Shown here in pieces: positions 52,974 to 62,380 of a DNA stretch of 64,000 nucleotides. Made by a program: the position numbers and the translations under genes. The stretch is from an uncultured Desulfobacter sp. (lineage in GTDB: Bacteria; Desulfobacterota; Desulfobacteria; Desulfobacterales; Desulfobacteraceae), in the NCBI RefSeq assembly GCF_963665355.1, contig NZ_OY762229.1, forward strand, positions 3,596,001 to 3,660,000, in the 5' to 3' direction. A model generated the notes under the pieces. It saw nothing but the letters and a program-made list of their open reading frames with translations. It was not told where the DNA came from and made no database searches. Numbering within the stretch: the first letter of the stretch is position 1; the number at the start of each line of letters is the position of its first letter.

Positions 52974-53435
52974 ATATATTTTATAAGAAAGTCTGTGTAA
53001 TCGACACAGATATTTCAACCTTAGTTGTGGGTTGAGCCTGGCAGATGATATGTCAGGTCAGTCCGTGGCTGTTATATGAAAAACATGTAATACCATGTGG
53101 AAAAAAAGGTTCAGATTTGGGTGAGAAAGGTAATATTTGCCCGGTTGTTCAAATCATTATTAATTTCCCATAAAATCCATCCTTCATCTGTTTTTAATCA
53201 TCTTTTCATAATTTGAGAAAAATATTTCATAATTTTTGTTTCTTTACCCTGGGGTTTTTACCAGGTTTTTCATTTTGTTTCGTTGAATTCCATTAAACGG
53301 TATGGCATCTGCACAAAAACCCAAACATATTTACCCTAAAGTCAGAATATTTCAGGCCTTCAAAGTCCTGACCGGACAAACTACTGTTCGGCGGTCAACA
53401 TTTTTTTAATATTGAATTGATAAGGAGCTTGAACA
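52974..53435. other. AT-rich gap with inverted copy of the dispersed repeat
   Basis: No gene in 462 bases. Holds the inverted copy of the 58-bp repeat at 53024-53081 and a small hairpin followed by T residues (CCTGG...CCAGG, near 53250-53270). The AT content rises towards the next two small genes. Confidence 0.5.
53024..53081 (-). repeat. Inverted copy of the dispersed repeat
   Basis: Read on the minus strand it begins TTTCATATAACAGCCA and ends CAACCCACAAC, matching copy B at 47948-48005 at most positions over 58 bases. Confidence 0.75.
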
Positions 53436-53573
53436 ATGGAAAAAGAAGTGAAAGAGGATGGTATTGTAACGGTATTGTCAGTAGTTGGCTTAATTGCAAT
53501 GATGAGCTCTTTTATTCCATGTTTGGGGTTATTGGCATTTTTTCTTGGAATGCCAGCAGGGCCGATAGCATAA
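53436..53573 (+). CDS. 45-residue small membrane protein
   Basis: An ATG with AAGGAG nine bases upstream begins a frame of 45 codons. The product has a charged start (MEKEVKEDG) and two hydrophobic segments with Cys and Gly (VTVLSVVGLIAMMSSFIP, LGLLAFFLGMPAG). Its TAA overlaps the ATG of the next gene. The strong ribosome-binding site and coupling support a real gene. It resembles short DUF4190-like membrane peptides in layout only. Confidence 0.6.
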   Translation: MEKEVKEDGIVTVLSVVGLIAMMSSFIPCLGLLAFFLGMPAGPIA

Positions 53574-53995
53574 TGAACTTCGACATAAAAACTGAGTATA
53601 GAATAGTCAATTATTTTTTCACATTGATACTATTATGTGCGATTTTGGCTCCTTTTCTTTTTTATGTTCCAATTGTTTCGAACAGTCGTTATTTTTTTTC
53701 GCTGAAACCACCCGATTCATTTTGCATAAAGCATACGGGAGAAATATGTTCAAGTACTGGTCTAACTAGAAGTGTTTTATTAATATATCAAGGTGATTTG
53801 GCGCTATCACGTCATTTCAATAAAGCTGGTTGTTGGTTGATTGGTTTGATATTATTTCAGTTGATGTTAAGACCCGTTGTCTTTTGGTTTTTGACGTACA
53901 GTTGGGGAGCATGGTTTGATATAATTCAGATATGTTTTTCAGGTATTTTTTTAAAAATACTTTTAGTGATAAATTTCAGTGGGAAAACTCTATGA
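53573..53995 (+). CDS. Small membrane protein, coupled
   Basis: A 140-residue protein with membrane segments near residues 15-37, 85-105 and 115-138. A loop of about 40 residues with two Cys (FCIKHTGEIC) separates the first two. It starts on the stop of the 45-residue gene (TAATG). AT-rich codons differ from the flanking genes, suggesting acquisition by transfer. Family unknown. Confidence 0.55.
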   Translation: MNFDIKTEYRIVNYFFTLILLCAILAPFLFYVPIVSNSRYFFSLKPPDSFCIKHTGEICSSTGLTRSVLLIYQGDLALSRHFNKAGCWLIGLILFQLMLRPVVFWFLTYSWGAWFDIIQICFSGIFLKILLVINFSGKTL

Positions 53996-53997
53996 AT

Positions 53998-55284
53998 TTA
54001 GAATCTTTGTAAGGCAGAAGTCCTGGGCGGCCGTCTGCCGTCAAAAAAGTCGCAAGCCTTGTAATATTGAAGATCCTTGAACCAGCATGCGCCATACCCC
54101 GGATCTTTGGCCATTCTGGCCGCAAGACGCCACGGCGCGGCAACGGCTTCCATGAATGGCCCCCCAAGCTCGGTGGGGTCCCTGAAACACTCCCAGTCGC
54201 AGGCCAGACAATATCCCTTGGGATCAATGGCATTGACGTTTAAGTCCGGAAACGGCCCCAGGTTGTCAGCGCCCCTGTATCCGCACGGGTAGGTGTTTCC
54301 GTCGGTGCAGTTCAGGTAAAAGAAATCAATGCCCCCCCGGCAGCCGTATGGCGTGTCTGCGTTGTTACTTGAATAGACATTGTAAAGGGTGTGCAAGCTG
54401 GCAAGGGGTGAAAAAATTCTTATTTTTGATCTGAATTTGGGAATCGTATCCCAAAGCGCCTTGAACAAAAGCGCCTTTTCCGTGCCTGTGAAACAGACAA
54501 CCCGGTCTGCGGACGCTGCGGCATAAACGGCATCCAAACCCTCTTTATCAGTACTGTCATCCATGCTCATGGGATAGCAGGCATTGGCAATGGTGAATCC
54601 CATGTCGATCACCTTGCGGTAGAAGGCGGCAAACCCCTGGGCAAAGGCCCGGTAAAAGGGGGAGGCTTCCGGATCTGCAAGATCTTTGGGGGCAGGCGAG
54701 CAAAGACCTTGTGTGATCTGGGATACATTGCGGTTCAATCCCAGATTCACAGAAGGAAAAAGACCGGCATTGTGAAAAATGGGTAACGCCTTTTCCATAC
54801 CCCGGACAACACCGTTAAAGCCGCGCATCTGTTCGTGGATGCCAGTGACCGATGAGTCCAGACTGATCCAGAAGTTACGTAAGGGTGTATCTGCAAGTTC
54901 ATCGGCAATGGCCTTTATTTTATCCTCAAAATCCGGTTTGTCATGGTCAGCAAAAAAAAATCCGTTGGTGCCGGTGCGGATATAGGGAATACCTGCCTGT
55001 CCGGCCCGCCGTATCAGTTCGGGCAGATCCCTGCGCAGCAGCATGGGTTCCCCGCCGGTGAAAGAGATGGCGGCAAATCCTTTTTCCCCGGCCGCATCAA
55101 TGATCTCCCTGAGCTGATCATTGGTCAGGCGCGTCCGGTCAAATTTATTGGTTTTGCGCATGCCGCACTGGGGGCAGGTGGCATTGCACCGGTCCGTGAT
55201 CTGGATGACAAGCTGGCCGGGCATCCGGCCTTGGCGCATGAGTGCGGCAGTTTTCAGTCCTGATTTGATATGGGCCATAATCAT
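53998..55284 (-). CDS. Radical SAM/SPASM-like protein
   Basis: A 428-residue enzyme with the radical SAM cluster motif CNATCPQC (Cys at about residues 33, 37, 40) and the SAM-binding FTGGEPMLL. The C-terminal part has six further Cys (GCRGG...NCTDGNTYPCG...CLACDWEC), as in SPASM/twitch domains that bind extra iron-sulfur clusters. Substrate unknown. It overlaps the PHP-glycosyltransferase gene by four bases, so it may modify the same molecule, likely a lipid or glycan. Confidence 0.85.
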   Translation of the reverse strand: MIMAHIKSGLKTAALMRQGRMPGQLVIQITDRCNATCPQCGMRKTNKFDRTRLTNDQLREIIDAAGEKGFAAISFTGGEPMLLRRDLPELIRRAGQAGIPYIRTGTNGFFFADHDKPDFEDKIKAIADELADTPLRNFWISLDSSVTGIHEQMRGFNGVVRGMEKALPIFHNAGLFPSVNLGLNRNVSQITQGLCSPAPKDLADPEASPFYRAFAQGFAAFYRKVIDMGFTIANACYPMSMDDSTDKEGLDAVYAAASADRVVCFTGTEKALLFKALWDTIPKFRSKIRIFSPLASLHTLYNVYSSNNADTPYGCRGGIDFFYLNCTDGNTYPCGYRGADNLGPFPDLNVNAIDPKGYCLACDWECFRDPTELGGPFMEAVAAPWRLAARMAKDPGYGACWFKDLQYYKACDFFDGRRPPRTSALQRF

Positions 55285-57770
55285 ACCGCCTTGGAGAATT
55301 CTTCCATGGACACAGGGGTATCCATCTCTTTATAAAACTCCCAGGACTGGATAAATGCGTTTTCAAAGGAGCGGTTTTCCATGTAGTCCCTGGCCCGCCT
55401 GGACATCTGGCTGCACAGCCCGGGGTTGAGGGCAAGTTCCTGCATGGCCAGAAAAAGGGATTCACTGTCGTCGCTTTTAACGATAATGCCGGTTTCACGC
55501 TCCAGCATGTTTTCGCAGGGACCGCCCAGATCTGACACAATCACGGGCAGACCCGAGGCTTGGGCCTCAAGAACCACATTGCCAAAGGTGTCAGTGGTGG
55601 AGGGGAAGACAAAAAGATCTGCCGAGGCATATATCCGGTACAGGGGCTCGCCGGAAAGATAACCGGTGAAGGTTACGGGATAGTCTTTGAGCTGGTCTCT
55701 CATTTCACCGGCATAGGGGCCGTCTCCCACAACAGTGAGGTGAGCCTTATCCCAGACCTTGGAAATTTTTTTAAACGCATCCACCAGCAGGTGCATATTT
55801 TTCTCCCTGGATACCCGGCCCACATAGAGAAATTTTAATGCCTCTTCACTGACCCCGTACTGGCTGGCCAGAATATCGCAGCGTTTTGAGGGATGAAAAA
55901 TTTCCGTGTTGATGCCCCGGGGAATGATGCGAATTTTTTCTGCCTTGATGCCCCGTTCGGTAAGTTCGTCAAAGGAGTTCTGGCTGGACACATAGATCTG
56001 ATCCATCTGGTCATAATACCAGATCATGAATTTCCAGGTCAGACCCTCGATGAAGTTATCCCCGGTCAGGTATTGGGCGTATTGGGGAAACTGGGTATGG
56101 TAGGTGGACGTCAGGGGCAGCTTCAGGATTTTTGCAATGGCCAGGGCTGCCAGACCGATGGGGCCGGGTGTGGCGGAGTGGATATGGGTAAAACCCTGGT
56201 GATAACAATAATCCAGCATCTCAAGGAATGGCGGATAGTACACTTTTTGTTCCGTATATTCAGGTAGTTCATAAACGCCCATGGGGGTAAAGTTTTTCAC
56301 CCCGGCACCTGTTTTGTCGGCCGTTGCATCGCAGGTGATGATGGTCAGGTGTTTGTCGTTTTTCAATGCGGCCTGCACCTGCTGCTGGAGGGTCTGGGCC
56401 ACACCGTTCACATCGTAGAAGGTGTCGGTGAAATGTCCCAGTTTTACCCTGGATTTAGGGCTCTGCATTCCGTTTTTGTATCGTGCAAACCGGTTAAGGA
56501 CCGCCGTGTTCATTTCATTGTCCTTGGCAAAATGGACAAAAGCCACAAAATAGGGCGCCAAAAGAGAGTAGAGCCCGCCCACGGAACCAATGGTTTGAAA
56601 TATGTTGAACAGGTTGGCCCCGGATGCCTGGCCAAGCAGATGGTCGCCCGTGTGGGACAGAACCTTGTTTGAAAGCTGGTTGACAAAATCAAACCATAAC
56701 TTCCCCCTGTTCTGTTTTTGCTGTTCCGGGGATGAGCCCGGGCGCATATTATTTGACTGGGCCTTGGCGATGTTCATTAAATCCGGGTTTTCTTCAAACA
56801 GACGTTCGGTCTCTCTTCTGAGAAGATCCATCATGGAAGAGGGTTGGGTTCTTTCCTGACGGTTTTTCCGTTTGTTTAAAAAGGTGTAAAACCGTGATAT
56901 GAGCCCTGTATCCACGTTGGATTCCGGCATCAGGGAGCGGTCAAGGAATTTGAGCAGCTGGTCTTTGCCTGTGTGGCGCTCAAGATTGAACCGGTTTCTG
57001 TAGAACTGGTAGGCTATGCTGTAAAGATTGTGGGCCATGGTCTTGGGTGTGGACGGTTCGGACACGGCCCGGGATTTGCCGTTGAGGATACCGGCCATGA
57101 AGGTGTCAATATCCGTGGCATTATCCACTGCCGTGCAGGTTCTGGCAATATTCAGACCCGAGTGGTCATCGGATCCGCCGGTGAAATTTTTTTCCCAGGG
57201 CGTATCGAACAGGGGCTGGTAATCATATATGTTTGACAGTCGTTCAATGTCCATGGGGGTGAGCTGCTTGAGCACCTGGGCCAGGATCTGGTTTTGCTTG
57301 TCGTTTCTGGCCCCGTTGAGTTCAAAGTTTTTAAACAGCAGAATCATCTGTTCGAAATGGTTGATGGTCAGACGGTCATTCACGCCGTAAAGGGGATGGG
57401 CAATGATATTGACGATATTTTCGCCATTGAGGTAGGCCACCAGGTCAAAAATGTTTTTCCGAATTCTGTGGATCTCGTCATGCTGGGCTTCGGAGATGTT
57501 CTGGGCCAGTACATGGACCTTGCAACCGTCTTCGGGAAAATAGGAGGTGATCTCCTCGGAGATGTAGGTATCGGGCAGGTGGGCAATTTCCAGGGCGCCT
57601 TCAATGGTGTTATGGTCCGATATGGTCACAAGGGACATCCCCTTTGCCTTGGCTGTGTTATACACGAGCATGGGTTCCGTGAAGCTTTCAGGGCAGCTTA
57701 TTTTCTGCAGTATCCACTGGGAAGGGCGCTTGGAAAATTTGGAATGCACGTGAAGGTCTATTTTCATCAT
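55281..57770 (-). CDS. PHP-domain/GT4 glycosyltransferase fusion
   Basis: An 829-residue fusion. Residues 1-260 form a PHP-type metal-dependent phosphoesterase domain (KIDLHVHSKFS, TISDHNTIEGA, IIAHPLYGV, GGSDDHSGLN). After a helical linker, residues from about 450 on form a GT-B glycosyltransferase of family 4 (TDTFYDVNGVAQTLQQQV, YHTQFPQYAQYL, FLYVGRVSREKNMHLL, FPSTTDTFGNVVLEAQASGLPVI). The partner radical SAM gene overlaps at its end. It may build or trim a lipid-linked glycan. PHP-GT fusions occur in this lineage; the substrate is unknown. Confidence 0.85.
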   Translation of the reverse strand: MMKIDLHVHSKFSKRPSQWILQKISCPESFTEPMLVYNTAKAKGMSLVTISDHNTIEGALEIAHLPDTYISEEITSYFPEDGCKVHVLAQNISEAQHDEIHRIRKNIFDLVAYLNGENIVNIIAHPLYGVNDRLTINHFEQMILLFKNFELNGARNDKQNQILAQVLKQLTPMDIERLSNIYDYQPLFDTPWEKNFTGGSDDHSGLNIARTCTAVDNATDIDTFMAGILNGKSRAVSEPSTPKTMAHNLYSIAYQFYRNRFNLERHTGKDQLLKFLDRSLMPESNVDTGLISRFYTFLNKRKNRQERTQPSSMMDLLRRETERLFEENPDLMNIAKAQSNNMRPGSSPEQQKQNRGKLWFDFVNQLSNKVLSHTGDHLLGQASGANLFNIFQTIGSVGGLYSLLAPYFVAFVHFAKDNEMNTAVLNRFARYKNGMQSPKSRVKLGHFTDTFYDVNGVAQTLQQQVQAALKNDKHLTIITCDATADKTGAGVKNFTPMGVYELPEYTEQKVYYPPFLEMLDYCYHQGFTHIHSATPGPIGLAALAIAKILKLPLTSTYHTQFPQYAQYLTGDNFIEGLTWKFMIWYYDQMDQIYVSSQNSFDELTERGIKAEKIRIIPRGINTEIFHPSKRCDILASQYGVSEEALKFLYVGRVSREKNMHLLVDAFKKISKVWDKAHLTVVGDGPYAGEMRDQLKDYPVTFTGYLSGEPLYRIYASADLFVFPSTTDTFGNVVLEAQASGLPVIVSDLGGPCENMLERETGIIVKSDDSESLFLAMQELALNPGLCSQMSRRARDYMENRSFENAFIQSWEFYKEMDTPVSMEEFSKAV

Positions 57771-57917
57771 TTCCTATCCTTAAATTCTTCCTTAGGTTTT
57801 TTGAATGAACATCTTGTTAATCGTGTAATCTATGTTATTTATGTTTCAACCCTGTGAAGGCAGGATTAGAAAAATGTGAAAAACGAATTTGTGAAATGAT
57901 AAATAAGGAAGGGACAC

Positions 57918-60209
57918 ATGGCGGAAAATAGAGCGTATTTGCCTGGGAACTATGCAGGTACATCTTTGGGGGCAGGAATACGTCTGTGTCTGTGTCTGTG
58001 TCTGTGTATATTTTTTTCAGGGATCTGTTTTGCCGTGGAACCTGTTTCCGATCCAATGGAGCAATTGGATAGCGTTGAGACTGTCAAGGCTAAAATTGGT
58101 CAAATCAATGACCAGTTAACAACCCTGAGAGCCGTAAAATCAGATCAGGTGGCCCAGGAGTTTGGCGTGAGCACAGAGGACTTTGACAAAAGACTGATAG
58201 ATCTTCGCATGCTCAGATCGGCCCATGAACGACTGCTTTATTCGATTACAGCCCTTGACGGGGCAAGAAAAGAGATGTTGGCCGTCAAAGAGCGGTACGA
58301 GAATGATCAGACCATGGGCAGGTATAAAAACGGCCCTTATACATTGACCTTTCTTGATACGGTGCAGGAAGAGTTGTCAAACGTTGAAAGAAACCAGTTG
58401 AATATCGATTTAACCGTGGATGTTATCAAGCGTGAGCTCGTTGCCGACAATGGACGTCTTCAGGCCTTTGAAAAGGAAAAGAGAAGAATTGACGAGACAC
58501 TATCCGGTAAAGGACCAGAAGGTCAAACCACGCTGAAGTGGCGCAGCGATACGCTCGGAATTCAGCTTCGTGAAATTCAGGTCATTATCCGGGCAAAAGA
58601 GAATGAAATCAAAAGATATGACACAGAAACAAAACTGGCCACACTGCAGCTTGCATTCTTGAAAGAGCAGGTGGGGGTGATCAACGCGAATCTAGCCTTT
58701 GACCCTGAAGATCTAAGCAGTCAGCTAAACATCATAATGGAGAAAAGGGCAGAGATTCAAAAAGAAACAGAGCGTCTGAGATCTGAGCAGGACGGTGTGG
58801 AAAAAAAATGGCTGGCCGCCCAGCGGGGATTTGAAAAGGCGGAGTCTGCGGATGAAAAGGCCGTTGCCGATTCTTACCTGAAATCAAGGGAAGAGTGGAA
58901 AACAACATATCAGGTGGCTTTGGAATTAAATGAACGTACAATGCTTTTGATGGACCACCAGGCGGCTGCCTGGCAGAAACGCTATGCCATGGTCAAGGGT
59001 AAAAGACCTCTTGAGGAGCTTAAATCGCTGCGGGAGGCAACGAAAACCAGCATGGAGAACATCAGCAGAACTCTTCAGATTCAGCAAAATTATATGGTCA
59101 ATCTTCAAAACCAGATGGCTGCCATTGAGGCCAAACTTGAGGATAATACAGTTTCCCCGGCCATCAGGCAAAACCTGGCCGTTCAGTTGACTGCGGCCCG
59201 CAAGCGTCTGGAACGCCGGCTCTCTTATCAGTCTGTGATCCTGGCCACAGATAATATTGAAAAACGCCTTTTAAATGAAATAGAAAACCGGATGGGACAG
59301 TCGACGATTCAGGACCATTTGGCGGGTATTAAAAAAGATCTGTTTGATTTCTGGAATATTGAAATCTGGACTGTGGACGATCAGTCTGTGACGTTGCGCA
59401 AGCTGGCTGTTGCGCTGCTCATCCTCATGCTGGGTATGGCCTCTGCAAAATATTCCCTTTCCGTTGTCCGTACCCGCTTTTTGTTCAAATCTCAGTTAAA
59501 AGAGACCACAGCATCGGCTGTACACAAACTTTTGTCCTATGCCGCCTATCTTCTGGTGTTTTTGTTTGCCCTGCGCATGGTCAATATCCCCCTGACGGCG
59601 TTTGCTTTTCTGGGTGGTGCCGTCGCTATAGGTATGGGGTTTGGCGCCCAGAATTTGATCAACAACTTCATTTCCGGGTTCATGATTCTGGGCGAGCGGC
59701 CCATTAACATCGGAGACCTTATAGAGGTAGACAGTGTTCTGGGGATGGTTGAAGAGATCGGCGCCCGGTGCACACGAATCAGAACAGGTGAAAATATACA
59801 CATTCTGGTGCCCAACAGCACATTTCTTGAGAAGAACATCGTCAACTGGACCCACTCGGATAAAAAAATCCGGACCAATGTTACCGTAGGGGTCTCCTAC
59901 GGGTCTGCTGTGAAAACTGTACAGGAAAAACTGATCCAGGCTGTCAGTGAAGCCCCGAAGGTATTGAAATATCCACAACCATTTGTGCTGTTCAGCGAGT
60001 TCGGCGACAATGCGTTGATCTTTAATGTCTATTTCTGGGTTGAAATCAGACGTGTCATTGAACGGCGCGAAATTGAAAGCACTGTGCGGTTTAAAATAGC
60101 CCAGCTTTTTTCAGAAGCTGGGCTCGTGATTGCTTTTCCCCAAAGAGATATCCATCTGGATACGTTGAAACCTTTGCAGATCAATATTGCCCATGGCAAT
60201 GAAAAATAA
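57918..60209 (+). CDS. Large MscS-family mechanosensitive channel
   Basis: A 763-residue inner-membrane channel of the MscK/MscM type. A signal peptide ends near residue 40 (CIFFSGICFAV) and a periplasmic coiled-coil region runs to about 470. Then come membrane segments and the MscS pore helix and cytosolic vestibule: AFLGGAVAIGMGFGAQNLINNFISGFMI and GERPINIGDLIEV. The signal peptide is encoded by a perfect (CTGTGT)4 repeat. AAGGAAGGG precedes the ATG. It faces away from the PHP-glycosyltransferase gene. Confidence 0.9.
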   Translation: MAENRAYLPGNYAGTSLGAGIRLCLCLCLCIFFSGICFAVEPVSDPMEQLDSVETVKAKIGQINDQLTTLRAVKSDQVAQEFGVSTEDFDKRLIDLRMLRSAHERLLYSITALDGARKEMLAVKERYENDQTMGRYKNGPYTLTFLDTVQEELSNVERNQLNIDLTVDVIKRELVADNGRLQAFEKEKRRIDETLSGKGPEGQTTLKWRSDTLGIQLREIQVIIRAKENEIKRYDTETKLATLQLAFLKEQVGVINANLAFDPEDLSSQLNIIMEKRAEIQKETERLRSEQDGVEKKWLAAQRGFEKAESADEKAVADSYLKSREEWKTTYQVALELNERTMLLMDHQAAAWQKRYAMVKGKRPLEELKSLREATKTSMENISRTLQIQQNYMVNLQNQMAAIEAKLEDNTVSPAIRQNLAVQLTAARKRLERRLSYQSVILATDNIEKRLLNEIENRMGQSTIQDHLAGIKKDLFDFWNIEIWTVDDQSVTLRKLAVALLILMLGMASAKYSLSVVRTRFLFKSQLKETTASAVHKLLSYAAYLLVFLFALRMVNIPLTAFAFLGGAVAIGMGFGAQNLINNFISGFMILGERPINIGDLIEVDSVLGMVEEIGARCTRIRTGENIHILVPNSTFLEKNIVNWTHSDKKIRTNVTVGVSYGSAVKTVQEKLIQAVSEAPKVLKYPQPFVLFSEFGDNALIFNVYFWVEIRRVIERREIESTVRFKIAQLFSEAGLVIAFPQRDIHLDTLKPLQINIAHGNEK
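57984..58007 (+). repeat. Hexanucleotide repeat (CTGTGT)4
   Basis: Four exact CTGTGT units encode Leu-Cys repeats in the signal peptide of the MscS-type channel. Loss or gain of a unit keeps the frame but changes the hydrophobic core by two residues. Confidence 0.85.
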
Positions 60210-60277
60210 TAAGCAACCGTTTTACCAAACAAGCTCTAAGAATGGTTAGGGGAGCATGTTCAAGCTCCTCTTCATTT

Positions 60278-60772
60278 TTACAAGCAGGGAAGGCAAAAAG
60301 CCTCTTCTTTGTTACGGATTTCCTGATACAGGAGATCAACCCACGATTTGGCCTTGACTTCGTCCATGTCCATCCGGTTCAGAACGGTCCGCCAGTTACA
60401 GTCTTGTGAAATGGGACAGGCGGCGTCGATCCCCAGGATGGAGTCTTCCAAATAGTAGTAGGGAAAAAGTCTGCACACCAGTGGTCGGCGGTCCAGGGGA
60501 AGCAGACATCCTTTGTCCGTGGCCAGGGAGCACAGTTTATCATCCCCCCGTTTTAATACACGGACCTGACGGTCTTCCGACATGATCATGGGCAGCCACA
60601 ACGGGTCGTAATCCGGTGCTATGTCCGTTAACACCGGAGGTTCCTCGGTGTAAAAATCAGATGAGTTCAAATAATCGGAGATACGAGCGACATCTCCGGG
60701 TGTCAGGTAAATCTGGTATCCTTTGCAACATGCTTTGCCAAGGCTTGCGCAGACAGCACAAGGCGAGACCAT
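60278..60772 (-). CDS. YkgJ-like cysteine cluster protein
   Basis: A 164-residue protein with the Cys pattern of the YkgJ/CxxCxxCC family: SPCAVCASLGKACCKGYQ at the start, then DKLCSLATDKGCLLP and PLVCRLFPYYY, and CPISQDC. These are probable zinc or iron-sulfur ligands. The role is unknown. The start at 60772 has CCGGAG seven bases upstream; a longer frame from 60859 has no family match. Confidence 0.8.
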   Translation of the reverse strand: MVSPCAVCASLGKACCKGYQIYLTPGDVARISDYLNSSDFYTEEPPVLTDIAPDYDPLWLPMIMSEDRQVRVLKRGDDKLCSLATDKGCLLPLDRRPLVCRLFPYYYLEDSILGIDAACPISQDCNWRTVLNRMDMDEVKAKSWVDLLYQEIRNKEEAFCLPCL

Positions 60773-61061
60773 AAAAATACTCCGGAATGGGTTTGGGGGT
60801 AAAATTCTGTGAAACAACGACTTGGTTTCTGGGAGGGAGCTATGCAACTTGAATGCCATCTGAATTAATATGCCGAAACTAAGCCGGTTTAATCCTTTGA
60901 TGGTAATTTCTCAGGCCTGTTTTAAGTCAGTTTCAAGTCTATGGCTGTCTGATTTGTAAAAAATCGGACATTTGTTGTCCGACCGATTTCTTTTGTCCCC
61001 CTTGCCTTTGCTCAAAACATGGCCATTTTCAAGTCAGACTCAATTTAACAAGGAGGCAGCT

Positions 61062-62102
61062 ATGACACAAACACAAACCGCCACCTTTGCCGGAGGATGC
61101 TTCTGGTGTATGGCATCGGCATTTGACGGAACGTACGGTGTTGAAAAGGTGGTCTCCGGCTACATGGGCGGTCATGTGGACAACCCGGAGTATGAATATG
61201 TATGCACGGGAGATACAGGTCACGCCGAAGTGGTTCAGATCACCTTTAATCCGGAACAAGTCTCATATGAGGATCTGCTGGTACTCTATTTCCGGCAGAT
61301 CGATCCCACCGACCCTGGCGGATCTTTTGTGGACCGGGGCAGTCAGTACCGGTCTGCAGTGTTTTACCACACCCCGGAGCAAAAAGAGCAGGTTCTTGGA
61401 ATGATCAGTAAAATCAATGACTCAGGACTTTTTAAAAAGCCTGTGGTGACGGAAGTTGTTGGAGCTGAAAAATTTTACCCGGCCGAAGAGTACCACCAGG
61501 ATTACCACAGGAAAAATCCGATGCAATATAAATATTACAGTATGGGGTCGGGGCGGCGCAGCTTTGTTTCCAAGGTCTGGAATGATGATACGGCTGAGAT
61601 TCTTAAGCCGGCAGGCAGTGCAAACTCCTCCGGGACGTCGGTGAGCAGCCGCCGGGAAAAGGAACAGACAATTCCGTCAGATGAAGAACTGAAAAAGACC
61701 CTGTCTCCCCTTCAATACCGGGTGACCCGGGAAAGCGGCACAGAGCCGCCATTTGACAACGCGTTCTGGGACAATACCCAAGAGGGCATTTACGTGGATG
61801 TGATCTCAGGCACACCGCTTTTCTCTTCCAGGGATAAATTTGATTCAGGATGCGGATGGCCAAGCTTTACCAGACCTTTGGACACGGCCCCCATTGTTGA
61901 AGAGCAGGATAACTCCTTTTTCATGTCCAGAACCGAGGTGAAAAGCAAGATCTCGGATGCCCACCTGGGGCATGTTTTTGATGACGGTCCGGCCCCCACA
62001 GGATTAAGATATTGCATTAACTCGGCATCCCTGGAGTTTATCCCCAAAGAAAAACTTGCTGACCGGGGGTATGGAGAGCTGGAAAAGCTCTTTGAGTCTT
62101 AG
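61062..62102 (+). CDS. msrAB: Peptide methionine sulfoxide reductase MsrA/MsrB fusion
   Basis: A 346-residue bifunctional repair enzyme. Residues 1-165 are MsrA with catalytic Cys in GGCFWC and the [10 protein letters not shown] end. Residues 205-346 are MsrB with [18 protein letters not shown] and the catalytic Cys in [11 protein letters not shown]. The MsrB part lacks the two CxxC zinc motifs, as in many fusions. It reduces both S- and R-methionine sulfoxide. AAGGAGG lies before the ATG. Confidence 0.95.
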   Translation: MTQTQTATFAGGCFWCMASAFDGTYGVEKVVSGYMGGHVDNPEYEYVCTGDTGHAEVVQITFNPEQVSYEDLLVLYFRQIDPTDPGGSFVDRGSQYRSAVFYHTPEQKEQVLGMISKINDSGLFKKPVVTEVVGAEKFYPAEEYHQDYHRKNPMQYKYYSMGSGRRSFVSKVWNDDTAEILKPAGSANSSGTSVSSRREKEQTIPSDEELKKTLSPLQYRVTRESGTEPPFDNAFWDNTQEGIYVDVISGTPLFSSRDKFDSGCGWPSFTRPLDTAPIVEEQDNSFFMSRTEVKSKISDAHLGHVFDDGPAPTGLRYCINSASLEFIPKEKLADRGYGELEKLFES

Positions 62103-62104
62103 AT

Positions 62105-62249
62105 TAGTGCCCGACTGAAAACCGCAAATTTTGCCGGTTACGGCGTTGGTCTAAAATTTTAATCCTCGAAATACTTCATGTATTCCTCCGGTTAAAATTT
62201 CAGCCCGCCTTGTACTTGACAAAATTTCCAGGTTTTCGGTCAGACACTA
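62105..62249. repeat. 145-bp MITE-like palindromic element
   Basis: The ends are TAGTG...CACTA, with outer arms (GTGCCCGACTGAAAACC against GGTTTTCGGTCAGACAC) complementary over about 32 bases with a few mismatches, and inner arms CTAAAATTTTAA / TTAAAATTT flanking a GAAATAC-TTCAT-GTATT hairpin. It contains no gene. It lies immediately past the msrAB stop. Confidence 0.7.
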
Positions 62250-62290
62250 TATTAGAACTTAGAATAGAAGACGCAATGCTGTCTTGGAAA

Positions 62291-62330
62291 AATAAGAGCA
62301 CACGTTTTAGGGCGTGCGCTCTTATTTTTT
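62291..62330. terminator. Intrinsic terminator between msrAB and the peptidoglycan-binding gene
   Basis: Stem AATAAGAGCACACG / CGTGCGCTCTTATT (one G-T pair) with a 7-9 base loop and a TTTTTT tail on the plus strand. The A-run on the left makes it usable in both directions for the converging genes. Confidence 0.8.
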
Positions 62331-62380
62331 AACGTTTTTATCAACTATTGCTGCTGGACGGGCATATCGGTTCTTTGTTG

